From NCBI GenBank assembly GCA_021292165.1, contig JAHFWL010000234.1, forward strand, positions 62,001 through 126,000: a DNA stretch of 64,000 nucleotides, written 5' to 3'. This DNA comes from Shinisaurus crocodilurus (lineage: Eukaryota > Chordata > Lepidosauria > Squamata > Shinisauridae). Shown piece by piece: positions 30,127 through 42,340 of this stretch. Under the pieces are notes generated by a model, which saw nothing but the letters and a program-made list of their open reading frames with translations, was not told the origin of the DNA and did not search any database. The position numbers were made by a program, and so were the translations under genes. Position 1 is the first letter of the stretch, and every line of letters starts with the position of its first letter.

Positions 30127-32252
30127 CCGATGCTACAGCTTCCTTACATAGCTTACTCAGCTGTTGGAATGCTTATATGGGGTGCTCCACCCGCTGCAGC
30201 CACCACATGGGATGCGACAGCTTTCCATTCAGCTTAATGTTCTCCATGCTGCCGCATACTTTCCTTTATGGACATTTGTCTGATGTGCTATAAGAGGAAA
30301 TACTTCATCGATCCTTCAGCATCATTTCAGTCTGGTTGGGATTAGATTAGAAGTATTCAGTCATCACAAAGAGGACACTTATTGAATAACCCAATGCATT
30401 TTCAGCTTTGGAAAGTAGTTGGAGCAAATCAGGGATAAGAAGATTTAGGTCCAGTTATACAAACCACAGACTTCAGTTTCCAGATTCTTCCTGGACTATA
30501 GCACTTTGAGCTGCAGATGGACAAAAGAAAATCAGTGTGTCTGAGGAAGAGGTCCATCCTAGCCTTCTCATGCGATGAAGCCCCCCACCTGCACCCTCAA
30601 GGGCAAATGATAGTTTATGGCAATCAATTCCATTTCTCTCTGCTTTGTGAAGTGGTATGATCCACTTAATTCTGGTGAATGTATTAAGAAATATAGTCAT
30701 AAGATACTCCCTTCACTGGTTCCTCCTGTCCAATGACCAGATATGAAGTGCTACAGTAGCTGAGAAATTCACAAGGATTGATCCAAAAACCATTGAAATG
30801 TTTGCTCAAAGAAGTGAAGGAACTTTGACAAGATTGTAGCAGCATAGCTCCTGCGGGGCATACTCATTGTGGCTCATTGTGAGTCATCTGATCACTTTAG
30901 ACCTGCATGGCCACTTTAGACCTGCATGGCGTCATCTGGTAACAGAGGCTGTGAAGAGAATGGTGGTCCCCCAACCTATGTCCTGTGGTTGTGGTGATTT
31001 TGCCCTGCCCTCTTTGGAGGAATGCAGGCCAAGTGACAGTGCATGAAGAATTCTCATGGTCCAGGACCTCAGGACCTTGTCCTCAGAGGATCTCAAACCC
31101 ACATCCAGAGAAGTGGGTGCTCCTGAGTTAAAGGTTCAGGGAGAGGACTCAGTTACAAAAGGGCATAATGAGGCTTCTACCACTTCAGAACCCAGTTCCC
31201 CTGGAAAACCCAAGGGACCTGCCCCCGCCCCCCTGCATCCAGAGGTGGTTACACTGCCATCCTCAGACTCTGAGGTCTCCAGCCATTAAGGCACTAGCAG
31301 ACCACAGCCACCCATGCATCATTGCAACCAGAGGTAGCTAAAACAGACCTGAGATTGTCCAGTCACCTGAGGGGGGCAAGTAGGAATTTTTGTGGTGTTC
31401 CCTGCAATTGGTATCTGAGGAGCACCTTTTTCTCACCTACTTCATGTTGCCAGAATCCTTGTGGGAGACACATCCAATTTCACTCATTGGGCATATTTTA
31501 TCTTGGTCCAAGCTGGCAGGTCCATGCAAGCCGCAGGCAGTGGGGTCAAGCAGAGGCTAACCTGAGAGGCAACCCGAGCGAGGCATCTTGATGGTGAAGG
31601 GGCACTTATCCAGCCAGCTTCTCACAGCCAACCAGCCTGGGATTCAGAAGGGAAGCTGCCATTGGGACCCGGTGGCAGCAGCACATCACAGGCTGTCCAG
31701 CCAGTGTGTAATGAGAATGTCAGGTGCCTCCTCAGCACACCTTTAGGGGGGGGAAATGGAATTTGCAGCTGGAAATAATTCTGTACCTTTTCCAGCTTGT
31801 GATGTGTTCCACAAAACCAAACCAAAAAAATGCACCAAGAAAAATGGTACATTTCCAAAATGGGCAGAAGCCGTGCTTTTGTCAACTAGTAGTGCATGCT
31901 TCAAAAAATACAAACATTTACGTATGTGCACCAAAATGTGCACATTAATGCATGCATGACGAATAATCTGTATGAATTTCCTTAGGGACATGTGTTTGTT
32001 TGTTTTAAAAACAACAACAAGGATTGCAATCTCATGCAGAAAAAAGGAAACAGGACAAAGTCTATCTCACCAAGACCAACATTGACAGATCTATTAACCC
32101 TGAAAGAGAAGCATAGATACATTCTCAGACTGGTCCATTGCTTGGAGCCAGGGTGGAAATTGCCCATGTAAGATGGACAGTGGGAGAGGTGTCATGTGTT
32201 TTCACCTGGGACAAGTGTCACTGCAAGTGTCTGAAGGAATTGTGTCCATGCA

Positions 32253-32257
<5 letters not shown>
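30126..32257. other. Unassigned stretch with a Pro/Ser-rich frame
   Basis: Holds a 77-codon plus-strand frame (31056-31289) rich in Pro, Ser and Glu (EPSSPGKPKGPAPAPL) with no recognised domain; it may be a gag-like relic or chance. A 19-bp direct duplication (CACTTTAGACCTGCATGGC) lies at about 30894-30931. A TGCA/AAATG-rich segment lies at 31750-31990. Confidence 0.35.

Positions 32258-32293
<36 letters not shown>
32258..32293. repeat. (AAT)n microsatellite
   Basis: About 35 bp of AAT units, followed by T- and A-runs. Confidence 0.95.
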
Positions 32294-32294
<1 letters not shown>

Positions 32295-32476
32295 TTTTTT
32301 TAAAAAAAATTCTCACCTGCCTCTCCATCTAGATCGAGGCGGGGAACAACAAAAATATAAAATACATAAACTAATCAAAACACAACACGTACTATTAAAA
32401 GATCTTAAAACTACTTCAAGACATTATAAAACATCTTAAAACATCTTAAAAACATCTTAAAATGTCTGCAAGCACT

Positions 32477-32556
32477 GCAGTACTTCATGACTTGTGTCCA
32501 TTGCTTATGCACATTTGCAGTACTTCATGACTTGTGTCCATTGCTTATGCACATTT
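32477..32556. repeat. Exact 40-bp tandem duplication
   Basis: The unit starting GCAGTACTTCATGACTTGTG occurs twice head to tail (32477-32516 and 32517-32556) with no mismatch. It is a recent local duplication in otherwise unique sequence. Confidence 0.95.
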
Positions 32557-32762
32557 TTGGTGTGCAAAGTAAATCACCTAGTGTTGGTTTGATAGGAGTT
32601 GGAGCATGGCTATAACCCTCAGACTGATTCCCAAGGATTTGGAGTGTTACAAAAGGGGAACACCTTTTATGTATATTTTTGGCAAGTCCAAAAGCACTGC
32701 TGCTCTGAGCGGTGTTCAGCGATTGTTTTGAAAGTGCACTTCTGAGCCGAATGTACCGTGTT

Positions 32763-33190
32763 GGTTTTTAACATTTAAAGCTTTAAATGGTTTGGGACTA
32801 AATTATTGGCCTTCACCCATATTAGCCTGCCTCCAATATAAGAACAGCAACAGAGGCCTTTCTCAGTCACTTGCCCACATTTGAGGACAATTAGGAGGGC
32901 AAGTAAGCGAGAGAGGGCCTTTTCCACAGAGGACCCACACCACTAGAATGGGTGGCCATCAAGGGTCTGTTAGGCCCCATCATTGCAGACTTTTAGGAAG
33001 GCCTGCAGCAACCTATGTGTTGCTGTTGTTTCTTGATAGCTGTTTTTATGAAATTGTATTGGTTTATTTTATTGTTGTAAGCTGCCTTGGGAGGGATCCT
33101 GCCCTGAAAAGCAGCCTAGAAATATTGAAAGAAAGACAAAAGAAAGAAAGAAAAAAGAAAGGAAAGAAAGAACGAAAGAAAGAAATGGAA
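32763..33190 (+). mobile_element. L2-type LINE 3' end with (GAAA)n tail
   Basis: Blocks TTTAAATGGTTTGGGACTAA, GAGAGGGCCTTTTCCACAG and AGGAAGGCCTGCAGCAACC match the ORF2 C-terminal order with frameshifts. The 3' UTR reads GTAAGCTGCCTTGGGAGGGA and ends in a (GAAA)n tract at about 33125-33185. Confidence 0.7.
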
Positions 33191-35128
33191 GTGTCCCCCT
33201 ATTTATGATTCATTGCCTTCACTCTGAATGGGCTTCAATTGCCTCCAGTGATATAAGCATCATGATGTCATCCTATTCACTCTGTATGGTCCCAATTGGC
33301 TGCAATAACCCATGTGACTGATCCAGGAAACAATGTCCTCATTCTCAATTGACTTCATTTGCCCCTGCCCGGGGTCATAATCACAGAGCCAAATCTGCTT
33401 GGTTGGGGTGTCATCCTGTTCATCACTATTCAAACCTCAGTTTGCTGGGATTACCCATTCACCAATATTACTTATTGAGGAGAAAAACAAAATAATGAGA
33501 GGGGGAAATGGTGGTGCTGAATTAGCAGCAGATAGGGAAAATCCAGCAGTGTGTTTAAAAATGGTGGTGAACATTCCCACAGTGTAGGATTAATATGGAG
33601 ATATATTTGACCCCCTCCCCTCAAAGCCACCCCCCCCACTTTTTTCAACATGAAAATAAAAACAGGAGCCCTACAGAGTACCCCTACTGTAATATTTAAT
33701 ACTATTTTCTTTGGCTAATGTGAATGCACCTTTCAAAGCTGTAAAGACTTTGCTTGTAAATAATTACTTTATCATCATTTTCTGAAAGTATCTGTTGAGA
33801 GTGGGACATAAAGAGTCACATTTATCATACTTCCTGCCCTTGGTGTCATCACATCTTGAACCTCTGGATCCTGATGAGTAATTGCTCTGTCCTTGCTTTT
33901 CCTGCTTCTTCCCCCCCGTCCGCCGCCGCCGCCGCCACACCCCCCTTTTGGAGGAAAGGGACATCAACTCTCCAAAGAACAGGCACAGTGGCAGAATGTC
34001 ATTAAAATTAAAAAAAAATACTGATGGAAAGAAAGAGCAGAAATAAACAATGAACAATTTACAGACTAAAAACAGTGACATAAGGTGGAGAATAATGGAA
34101 TAGGAGAGTGGGGGTAAAACACGAGACAATGATGACTAGTTGACAGATTGTTGTCATTCAACTCTCCGGGGCTTTGTCGCAACCTTCCAATAGCGATGCA
34201 GGATTGAACATCTGGTAGTCAACCAGTGCGGAACCTCAATGCTGCTTCCCAGAGACAACAGAACTGGAGAGTCCTGAGGCGTATAACCCCCTGCCTCCTC
34301 CTTTGCACTGTCTCTAGTGAAGGAAGTTTTCTTTTATGCCTCCCCTTACAGGGAGTTTGTTTGTTTGCTGGGAAACACATGTTCTGTTGTGCTACAAAGC
34401 ATAGAATTACCCATAATTCCTTAGTCTGTCTTTTCCTATGACAGCCTGAAAAGTCTGAAACTGGGCTGAGCTAAAATCCTCCCTTACAACGTCACAGTCC
34501 TGTTTGTAACCTCCAAAAAGGGCACTTCCTTTGGCTGATTCTTTGGCCTTGAGAACAGCTGCAGTGTGGTAAGCCCATCTTACAGGTGGCAGATGTAATG
34601 CAACCCTGCTGAACGATGTCAGAGCGAGGACAGGAAGCATTGTCCTCGGTCTGATTTTGCTTTCCAGTGAGCCAAATAGTCAATCAGATGTTCACATTTG
34701 ACAAGATCACAAATCCATACTGGAGTGAGGCTAATGCTTCCTACCAACTCTCTGATTTATGATTGCCTCATAGATACCAGGGATAAGTCCTTTTGTTATT
34801 GAAAACAGATCCTACACTGGATTTTAGCAAAAATGCCAAGAGGTGTTGGGGGAAAAAAAACACGTTTTGCAGGTCCTGTAGGCCCTATATTCAATAGAGT
34901 CCAGTAGGTATATGAGTGTACTATCTGGCTTTAAAAATAATTGCAAGTTGCTTTAGTGCTAATAGCTTAGGGAGATTGCTTAATCGTATTGCATTGTATC
35001 TTATTTATTTAAATTATACCTCTGTTTGATCCAAAGCACCAGGGAAGGATTACGGAAGAACAAAAATAAATACTATCTGAGAGGACAGAAAAGTCGATCT
35101 CATAACTATAGCTCAATTTATACAACAA
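33191..35128. other. Unassigned intergenic stretch
   Basis: Contains a CCG-rich segment near 33914-33938. No gene is recognised. The 121-codon minus-strand frame 33764-34129 has no domain and includes a CGG-repeat-encoded Arg run. Confidence 0.45.
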
Positions 35129-35252
35129 GGGTGCAGAACAAGTGGTTCTCCAGATGTTGTTGGACTGCAACTCCCATCAGCCTTGGCCAGCATAGCCAAT
35201 GGGGATGGATGATGATGAGAGTTGCAGTCCAACAACATCTTGAGGGTCATGT
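35129..35252. mobile_element. Diverged palindromic MITE related to 22940-23074
   Basis: CCAGATGTTGTTGGACTGCA on the left pairs with TGCAGTCCAACAACATCT on the right across an imperfect centre (CATCAGCCTTGGCCAGC). It has the same plan and several of the same words as the perfect palindrome at 22940, but is much more mutated. An interior GATGATGATGA may be local slippage. Confidence 0.75.
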
Positions 35253-35286
35253 GTTTCCTATTCCTGTTATACACCTCAACGCAAAC

Positions 35287-35289
<3 letters not shown>

Positions 35290-35320
<31 letters not shown>
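35290..35320. repeat. (TA)n microsatellite
   Basis: About 30 bp of TA units. Confidence 0.95.
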
Positions 35321-35321
<1 letters not shown>

Positions 35322-35907
35322 CAACTCTAGGTCCATTTAGGACTCTGGACTGTATCAAGTCCTCAAAGAGTATAGGTGCCTGCCCACCCCCACCTCTGGT
35401 TATCAAAAAGTAAGTTATGAATGGGGGTTTGTGTTTGATATTTGCATCGACACAATACATCTCCTTCCAAGTTTGGAGAACAGCTGGGCTTGCCAACTGA
35501 CTAGAAAAAGACCAGCCAAGGCTGTGTTGCACTCTTAATAGCAGTGTGATGAGCAAATGTCATTATATATTGTGCTTTTCACAGCTAACCTCTGAACATC
35601 AATCTGCAGTAGTGTTAAAGGCACGGTTACAGCAGCCAGTTGCAAAGCTGGGAACCCCGAGGGAACCCACAGGAGACTCGCCATTGTTGTTTAGCAGAAC
35701 ACTTCCAAAAGGCCACTTCTAGGTTGCAACACACATTGCCATTCATGGCACACTGGAGACCTCATTCTGCCAGTGGTTGTCTCTGTTCCATGACCTCATT
35801 GTGCTGCACCATTCATGCTTTTGTGCACACTAGAGAAGAGCAGGCAACTGGATTTGGCAAGGTAATGTGCAGCAGCAGGGTCTTGGGCACCAGTAATGGC
35901 AAAACAT

Positions 35908-36455
35908 AGGAATGTAAAGATGAGCCATGCCGGATCAGACCAAGGGTCCATCTAGTCCAACATTCTGGTCAGACAGTGGTCAACCAGCTGCCCACAGGAT
36001 CCCACAAGCAGGACAGGAGTGCAACAGCACCCTTCCACCCATGTTCCCCAGAAACTGGAGCGCATAGGCATACTGCCTCTGATACTCGAGGCAGCATATA
36101 TCCCTGGTAACCATTGATAGCTTTCTCCTCCATGAATTTGTCTAATCCCTTTTTAAAGCCATCCAAGTTCGTGGCCATCACTACATCTTGTGGAAATGAA
36201 TCCCATAGTTTAACTGTGCAGTGTGTGAAGAAGGACTTCCTTTTATATGTCTTGTTTTTCCCAGCAATCAGCTTCATGGTATGACCCTGGGTTCTAGTAT
36301 TATGAGAGAGGGAGAACAATGTCTCCCTATCCAGTTTCTCCACACCATGAATAATTTTATACACATCTACTATATCTCACTCATGTTCCCCCCCCCGCTA
36401 AACAGTTCCAGCTGTTGTAACCTTTACTTATAGGAGAGCTGTGCCAGCAGGTAGG
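35908..36455 (-). mobile_element. CR1/L2-group LINE 3' end, second subfamily
   Basis: Antisense of the subfamily seen at 14800-15751. The plus strand begins ATGAGCCATGCCGGATCAGA, and the minus-strand frame 35969-36364 reads MYKIIHGVEKLDRETLF, KSFFTHCTVKLWDSFPQDVV and FKKGLDKFMEEKAINGYQG. It stops abruptly at a foldback element (36451-36720). RT-domain sequence of the same kind lies beyond it. Confidence 0.85.
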
Positions 36456-36720
36456 TTGTAATTGAAACATCGGTTATCTTGATGTCTGAACCCAGCTGAA
36501 ATAACAAACCATGGTGAGCAACCCACAGTTCATAACCCAACAACAAACCATGGGCTCTCTTCATGGGTTGCTAGTGGATAACAAGTCATGGCTTGTTAGC
36601 ACAGCTGGGTTCAGGCAACACGATACCCACATTTCAACAACAACCCACAGTTTAACAACAACCCACAATCAACCCATATTTAACCCTTGAGTGTAGGTTA
36701 TCATGTTGTCTGAGCCCAGT
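36451..36720. mobile_element. Foldback element, ACTGGGTTCAGACAACATG family, copy 2 (truncated)
   Basis: The right end CATGTTGTCTGAGCCCAGT is intact. The left inverted terminus is missing and homology begins near GGTTGTAATTGAAACATCGG. No target duplication is visible. It sits between two parts of a LINE. Confidence 0.8.
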
Positions 36721-36990
36721 CAATGTCTACTGGATCACCGTTGTCCACATGTTTATTGACACTCTCAAAGAATTCTAATAGGTTAGTGAGACAAGACTTC
36801 CCTTTGTGGAAGCCATGTTCATTCTTTTCAGCTTACTAATTTTATCTTTATTAATGCTCTCAACCAATTCACCCAGAACAGACATTAAGCTAGCCAGCCT
36901 GTAATTTTCTGGAGCCCTTTTGAAGAATTGGTGTTACATTGGCCATCCTCCAGTCCTCAGTGCACCCACTTGTTGGCAGGCAGGAGAGGA
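36721..36990 (-). mobile_element. CR1/L2-group LINE reverse transcriptase N-terminal fragment
   Basis: On the minus strand, frames read DWRMANVTPILQKGSR and, after a lesion, HGFHKGKSCLTNLLEFFESV and NKHVDNGDPVDI. These are the conserved blocks just ahead of the first catalytic Asp of the palm. The stretch between them and the C-terminal part at 35908-36455 (active site to thumb) is missing. Confidence 0.8.
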
Positions 36991-39284
36991 AGGCTGGGTT
37001 GTGATGAATACCTATGGACAGTCTTACATACAAGGATGGAGAAGGATCATGCTCAATCTCTCCTCCACGAATACATCTCCTAAAATATGGTGGGCAATCT
37101 TCCCTGAATGATAGCTTGCCTGCCGCTACTGATTGTCCTCTCAAATGTGCAGCTGCTGGGGTATGTTGAGTGTGCCCAAAGGTGCACTCTTTGTTCATGT
37201 GGAGCAACAGTGTAGCCAATCAGGCCAGCACCCTGCATGAATTGGATGTCACCTAGAAGACTTCCCAGATCCCTCTGCATCATGCAGAAGTCCCACAACA
37301 GAAGTTCCTCTGCAGATCAGTTATGGCAGAAAATGGTTTCGCTCTAGCTAGAAAATTGGAAAGCTACACACAGGGCATATGGGATGTTAGCCCATATCCA
37401 TGTCTCTGTAAATTTGAAGAGATCAACAGGACTCCGATTTAATATTTCCACAACTGTCATTCTGTGTTTCAGAGATTCATGCTGGTATCAGGCCTGCACC
37501 ATTTATCTCAATTCTCATTCCCTTCTGACACTGCCAACCCTATCTCTGTGCTTTTTGATAATGCCACATCTTCTATTCCTTTTTCAAATCTGACCCTCCT
37601 GATTTCAAGCAAGTCTCTCTTCACACACCCCTTTTTTTGTCGTAACTACACAAAATCATTTCCTTCCTAGTCACCATATCTAATTTGTTTATGGCTGACA
37701 TAACCAAGATGAAAATAATTTCCATTTTAATCACCGCCTGCCTAATATCCAACATATTTGATTGTGTGTGTGTGTGTGTGTGTGTTAGAGAGAGAGAGAG
37801 GAGAAAGAGAGAGAGAGAGAGAGAGGTGATCCTGTATATCATCTGACACACTATTAGTTGATCTCTTTGTGGGATTATTGGTGTGGTTAGGCCAAAGGCA
37901 GCCTTTGATCTTTTTTGAATGCTTTCTGCAATGGATAAATCCATCTTATTACATGAAAGGGACACAAGCCTTGTTTAGATGATAACATTATACATTTTCT
38001 ATCTCTCTTAGCACTAGGATGATTGTTGTTGTTGGTGTGTGTGTGTTAAAGAATAGCGGGCGGGTGGTGGTGGTGGTGGTTTGCCATCAATATCCCAGCC
38101 TCTTTTGTTATGCGAGTTTCTATTACCTCCAGAAATACTTCCTGATCTGTCTTCTCAGAAGGTCCATATTAATTTGCTATGATCGTTTCATATTTGTTTT
38201 AATGCTATCTTTCATCTCATATTAGTTTTTGCTGAGGCAGGAAAGCTACACGGCCTCTTTCTTTTTGTGCAAGGGACATTTGTACTTATCTCTCTCTTTC
38301 CCTCTCCTTCTCTCTCTCTTTCTCTCTCTCTCTTAAATCGTACATGCCAGTGCTTTAATATTGAATTATGTTTCCTTTAATTTAGTCAAAAACATAAAAG
38401 CAGAAGAAGAGACCTGTTGGATCGTCAGACCGACGTTCCATTTAGTCCAGTATCCTCCTTCCCGACACTGGCCCACCAAAGATGCTTCTTTGGAAGAACC
38501 CCAAGTTAAACCCCCTTTTGTCAAACACTTTTACATACATGAGAGCGGGTGTGGTATAGGGTAGCGGATAAGAGAAGGAGGTGGGAAGGGCCTGGTTTAA
38601 ATCTGGTTTCAGCGGTGCCCTCACTAGGTGGACTTAGACAAGTCTCTATGTCTAGGCCTCGGTCCTGGCACCTGTAATATGGGTGTAATAAAGTGATCTC
38701 TTGTACCTTACTGTGGTGTAATCCTTTCTCCCTCCTCCCAGCCTATGGTCCCCCAAGAGAGGGTCAGCCTTGGCTTTGGCCTAGTCAGGTCATTCTCACC
38801 TATCTCAGGCTCCAGCCTTAAACCACTACTATTATACTCCTTTCTGTCGGGAGTAAAAATGGTGTGTGTGATATGCCCTTGATCGGTTCCTTCTTATTTT
38901 TAATCAAAAGTGCGGTGATGAATCAGGTACAGACTCAGAGTAGCAGAACTGCAGGGGAAAAGGCAGGGTATAAATGAAATAAATAGATAAATAAATAAAT
39001 TTATTAAATTTACAGTAAATAAACTTTATCAGATTTTTCTTTTCTTTTAAAAATGTAATGTTCTTGTTCTCAGTTACGTGTTACTTTAGCATCTTTTCTT
39101 AATCCAACCCAACCTAAGGCATAAAACCACGCCTCCCTGTCCCCAGGAGTTGCTTTTCATTTTCCTCTCCAACAGCCCCAAAGGACCCAACTCTCTCCTC
39201 ACAAAAAACCCCTCTCCCTCCAACTCCCCCTCCTGACAGCATTCTCCTTGACCAGTCACATGGCACCAGGCTCTCACGAAGTCC
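36991..39284. other. Unassigned stretch with microsatellites
   Basis: Contains (GT)n-(GA)n at about 37764-37826, a (GGT)n patch near 38063-38080 and a (CT)-rich run near 38289-38333. Short open frames crossing these are not credible. No gene or named repeat was identified. Confidence 0.4.
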
Positions 39285-40472
39285 CATAGAATCATAGAAT
39301 CATAGAAAAGTAGAGTTGGAAGGGGCCTACAAGGCCATCGAGTCCAACCCCCTGCTCAATGCAGGAATCCAGGTCAAAGCATCTCTGACAGATGTCTGTC
39401 CAGCCGCACCTTGAATGCCTCCAGACTGGGAGAGCCCACCACCTCCCTAGGTAGTTGATTCCATTGTCTTATTGCTCTGACAGTCAGGAAATTTTTCCTG
39501 ATGTTTAGGTGGAATCTAGGCTCCTGTAACTTGAGCCCATTATTCCGTGTCCTGCAAACTGGGATGAACGAGAAGAGATCTTTGCCCTCCTCTGTGTGAC
39601 ATCCCTTCAAATACTGGAAGAGTGCGATCATATCTCCCCTCAGTCTCCTCTTCTGAAGGCTAAACATGCCCAGTTCTTTCAGTCTCTCCTCATAGGGCCT
39701 TGTTTCCAGTCCCTTTATCATCCTTGTTGCCCTCCTCTGAACCCTCTGCAGTTTGTCTATGTCCTTGTTAAAATGAGGTGCCCAGAACTGGACACAGTAC
39801 TCAAGATGAGGCCTAACCAGTGCCGAGTAAAGGGGAATTATCACTTCCCGCGATTTGGAAGCTATACTTCTATTAATACAGCCCAAAATTGCATTTGCCT
39901 TCTTTGCAGCCACGTCGCATTGCTGGCTCATATTCAGTTTGTGATCTACCACAATTCCAAGATCCTTCTCACTTGTAGTATTGTTGAGCCAAGTGTCCCC
40001 CATTCTGTAACTCTGCATTTGGTTTCCTCTCCCTAGGTGCAGCACTTGGCATTTATCCCTGTTAAATTTCATTCTGTTGTTTTCGGCCCAGCGCTCCAGC
40101 CTATCGAGGTCACTTTGAATTTTGTTTCTGTCTTCCAGAGTATTAGCTGTTCCACCCAACTTTGTGTCATCTGCAAATTTGATAAGCATTCCCTGTACCT
40201 CCTCATCCAAGTCATTAATAAAAATGTTGAAGAGCACCGGGCCCAGGACCGAGCCCTGTGGTACCCCGCTCGTTACCTCTCCCCAGTTTGAGAAGGAACC
40301 ATTGATAAGCACTCTTTGAGTCCGATTCTGTAGCCAATTGTGGATCCACCTGATAGTTGTTCCATCTAGCCCACTCTTAGCTAGCTTACTAATCAGGATA
40401 TCATGAGGCACTTTGTCGAAAGCTTTGCTGAAGTCCAGGTATATAATGTCCACAGCATCCTCACACTCCCTC
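39285..40472 (-). mobile_element. CR1 LINE, longest copy (C)
   Basis: Runs from the octamer-repeat 3' end (CATAGAATCATAGAATCATA at 39285) to 40472, where a TGTTACA...TGTAACA element begins. It covers the RT palm from motif A onward, the thumb and the C-terminal region. The 5' part (endonuclease, N-terminal RT) is absent. The boundary coincides with the LTR-like element, so it is either truncated there or was split, but no CR1 sequence resumes after 41531. Confidence 0.95.
39374..40453 (-). pseudogene. CR1 ORF2 reverse transcriptase, C-terminal 359 residues
   Basis: This is the longest open frame of the window, without internal stop. Residues 5-13 (YLDFSKAFD) are palm motif A with its catalytic Asp. 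Residues 63-72 (GVPQGSVLGP) are motif B. Residues 93-96 (FADD) are motif C with the two catalytic Asp. The C-terminal region with [11 protein letters not shown] (about 208-218) and the final LDRHLSEML follows. The protein copies CR1 RNA onto nicked target DNA. The initiating Met is internal to ORF2; the true protein is about 900-1000 residues with an upstream endonuclease, so this cannot be autonomous. The intact frame suggests a young insertion. Confidence 0.9.
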
Positions 40473-40973
40473 TGTTACAATGGGATATAGTTATGTTCAT
40501 TTGGTTGTGACTATAGCTCAGCAGGAAGTCCACAGCAAGTCCCCAATAACTTAGAAAAGCAGGATTCAGGAGAAAGGAGCCACCTCCAACAACCAGGCAG
40601 CGCAGGTCACGAGTGAAAGTTTGAATGGAGAGTGATTGAGGAAGGCATCAACAGGCAACGGGTGGAGGCTTGCAGTGATTAGATTTAATATGTACGTTAC
40701 CAAACGTGCAGGAAGATTATCCTGAAAAGAAATGGCTCCCCCCCCCCCGCCGGGCAGACTCAACCAGAAGCTTCAACTGATCAGGAAGGCAGGCTAAACT
40801 TCTCACATAAGACTGGCTAACATCATGTAGGCAGACCCACAAAACACAAAGAGTAGGGCCATCAGCAGAGATTCAGGGCACCAGGGGGACAGAGACCCCC
40901 CCCCCCCCCGCGCTGCTCTCATATCTCCAAGAAGGCAGGAGAAAGGGTATAAAAACCAAGAGTTTTAGCAATG

Positions 40974-41009
<36 letters not shown>

Positions 41010-41531
41010 CGAGAGAGTCATGCTAAGTTGTCCAGCTGAGCTTGGAACGCAGACCTCTCAAGCACCTTCTGCCTCCACCGGAGCTACAGCTGGAGATTCA
41101 CTGCAGGGAGCCGCAGTGGACAGGTAGTAACCGGAACTTCTTTCTATCCCTTTAGACGGAAGCCTTTCTTCCACCCCCTTCTTCTATTTAGGCTGTCAGG
41201 GCCAAAAGGGACTCGTTTTCCTCTCCAGAATATAGAGTGTGTTTGAACTACATAGCGTAAGGATATTTTGCTGCCTGAAATCACTAGGTTCGCTTTAGCC
41301 ACAAGTAAGACACTGTACCTACTCGGTATTTCCTCGTTAATAAAACAAACCTTTTGTTTCTAGATTATCTCTCTCTGTGTGTGTTTGTTTAAGTGTAAAA
41401 GGGCAAAGCACATACTCCACCCAGCAGTGAGCATTTTACCTCAGCTGCAGATCCCAAACCTTTTGTAAGAGTGTGGGGTTAGTCCCTCTCTCCTCAGAGA
41501 GAATCTAACACCCAAATTATCTGTTGTAACA
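40473..41531 (+). mobile_element. Solo-LTR-like element, about 1.06 kb
   Basis: Begins TGTTACAATGGG and ends CTGTTGTAACA, giving the TG...CA ends and a 7-base terminal inverted repeat (TGTTACA/TGTAACA). The plus strand has a TATA-like GGTATAAAAACC at about 40947 and a poly(A) signal AATAAA at about 41339, followed by a T/GT-rich segment, in the U3-R-U5 order. Flanks CCCTC and CCCCC could be a mutated 5-bp duplication. A (GT)n array sits inside at about 40976-41007. No gag, pol or env sequence adjoins it. Endogenous retrovirus versus Gypsy origin cannot be decided. Confidence 0.65.
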
Positions 41532-41627
41532 CCCCCCAGACAACCTTCTATGTATGGATACCCAGATTATACACAAAAAATTAATCTATGGGGCGATTTC
41601 ACCCCACTTACATTGATGTATATCCTT

Positions 41628-42340
41628 ACTAGCTGTTGCCCGCGGCCACGCTCGCATGGATTTTAGGATTTGGTATAATTGCTTTTAAAAGAAATATGTA
41701 TGGAAAAGATGTAGTGTCTCTGACTGAAAGTGTAACGTTTAGGCTGGGTGCTGGCAGCAGAAATCTTTTGTGACAGAAATATCTGTTCTTAAAGAAAAAT
41801 CAGGTTAATCCTGAGAGTATACAGGTGATGAAGAGTGAGCATGCCAAGTTTGGGGTAGATCCGTCTAAACCTGATGGAGCCTATGCAACGATGCCCCCCA
41901 CACAACAGGCAGTCAGTCATTTAAAAAGTTTCCCTCCCTTTCACCCCGTCATGTAAAAAGTTTCCCTCCCTTTTCACCCGCTCAGAGAACATTCTAAATG
42001 GCCTAGGGGAGATTTGCATACCCAGCCCTATTGACCCTTGCAGGAATTCATACGAACATTCTAAGTGTCATATGGGTTATTTGCATAACTGCTGCTATTG
42101 GCTCCTGGAGCAAGTTGGCTCCTGCAGCAATTATGAGGTGAGGGCTATTTGCAGAACTGCAGATATGAGAGTGGGGTGATTTTGCCCCCTTTTTTCACCC
42201 CCTTAGGGACAGAATTTCCCAAAATCCTTCCTTAGTGGGGGTCTACGTCATAAAAGCAATGTCCCTTCAAAATTTCACGTTCCTAGATTAAACGGTTTGA
42301 GCTGGGTGTTGATGAGTCAGTCAGTTAGTCAGGACACCTC

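Noticed and set aside
31056..31289. Pro/Ser/Glu-rich 77-codon frame as a host exon
   Set aside because: No splice-site context or homologous domain could be supported; kept only as an unassigned frame.
39596..40036. 146-codon plus-strand frame and similar ones at 20537 and 51710
   Set aside because: They are antisense shadows of the CR1 reverse transcriptase and recur in each CR1 copy for that reason.
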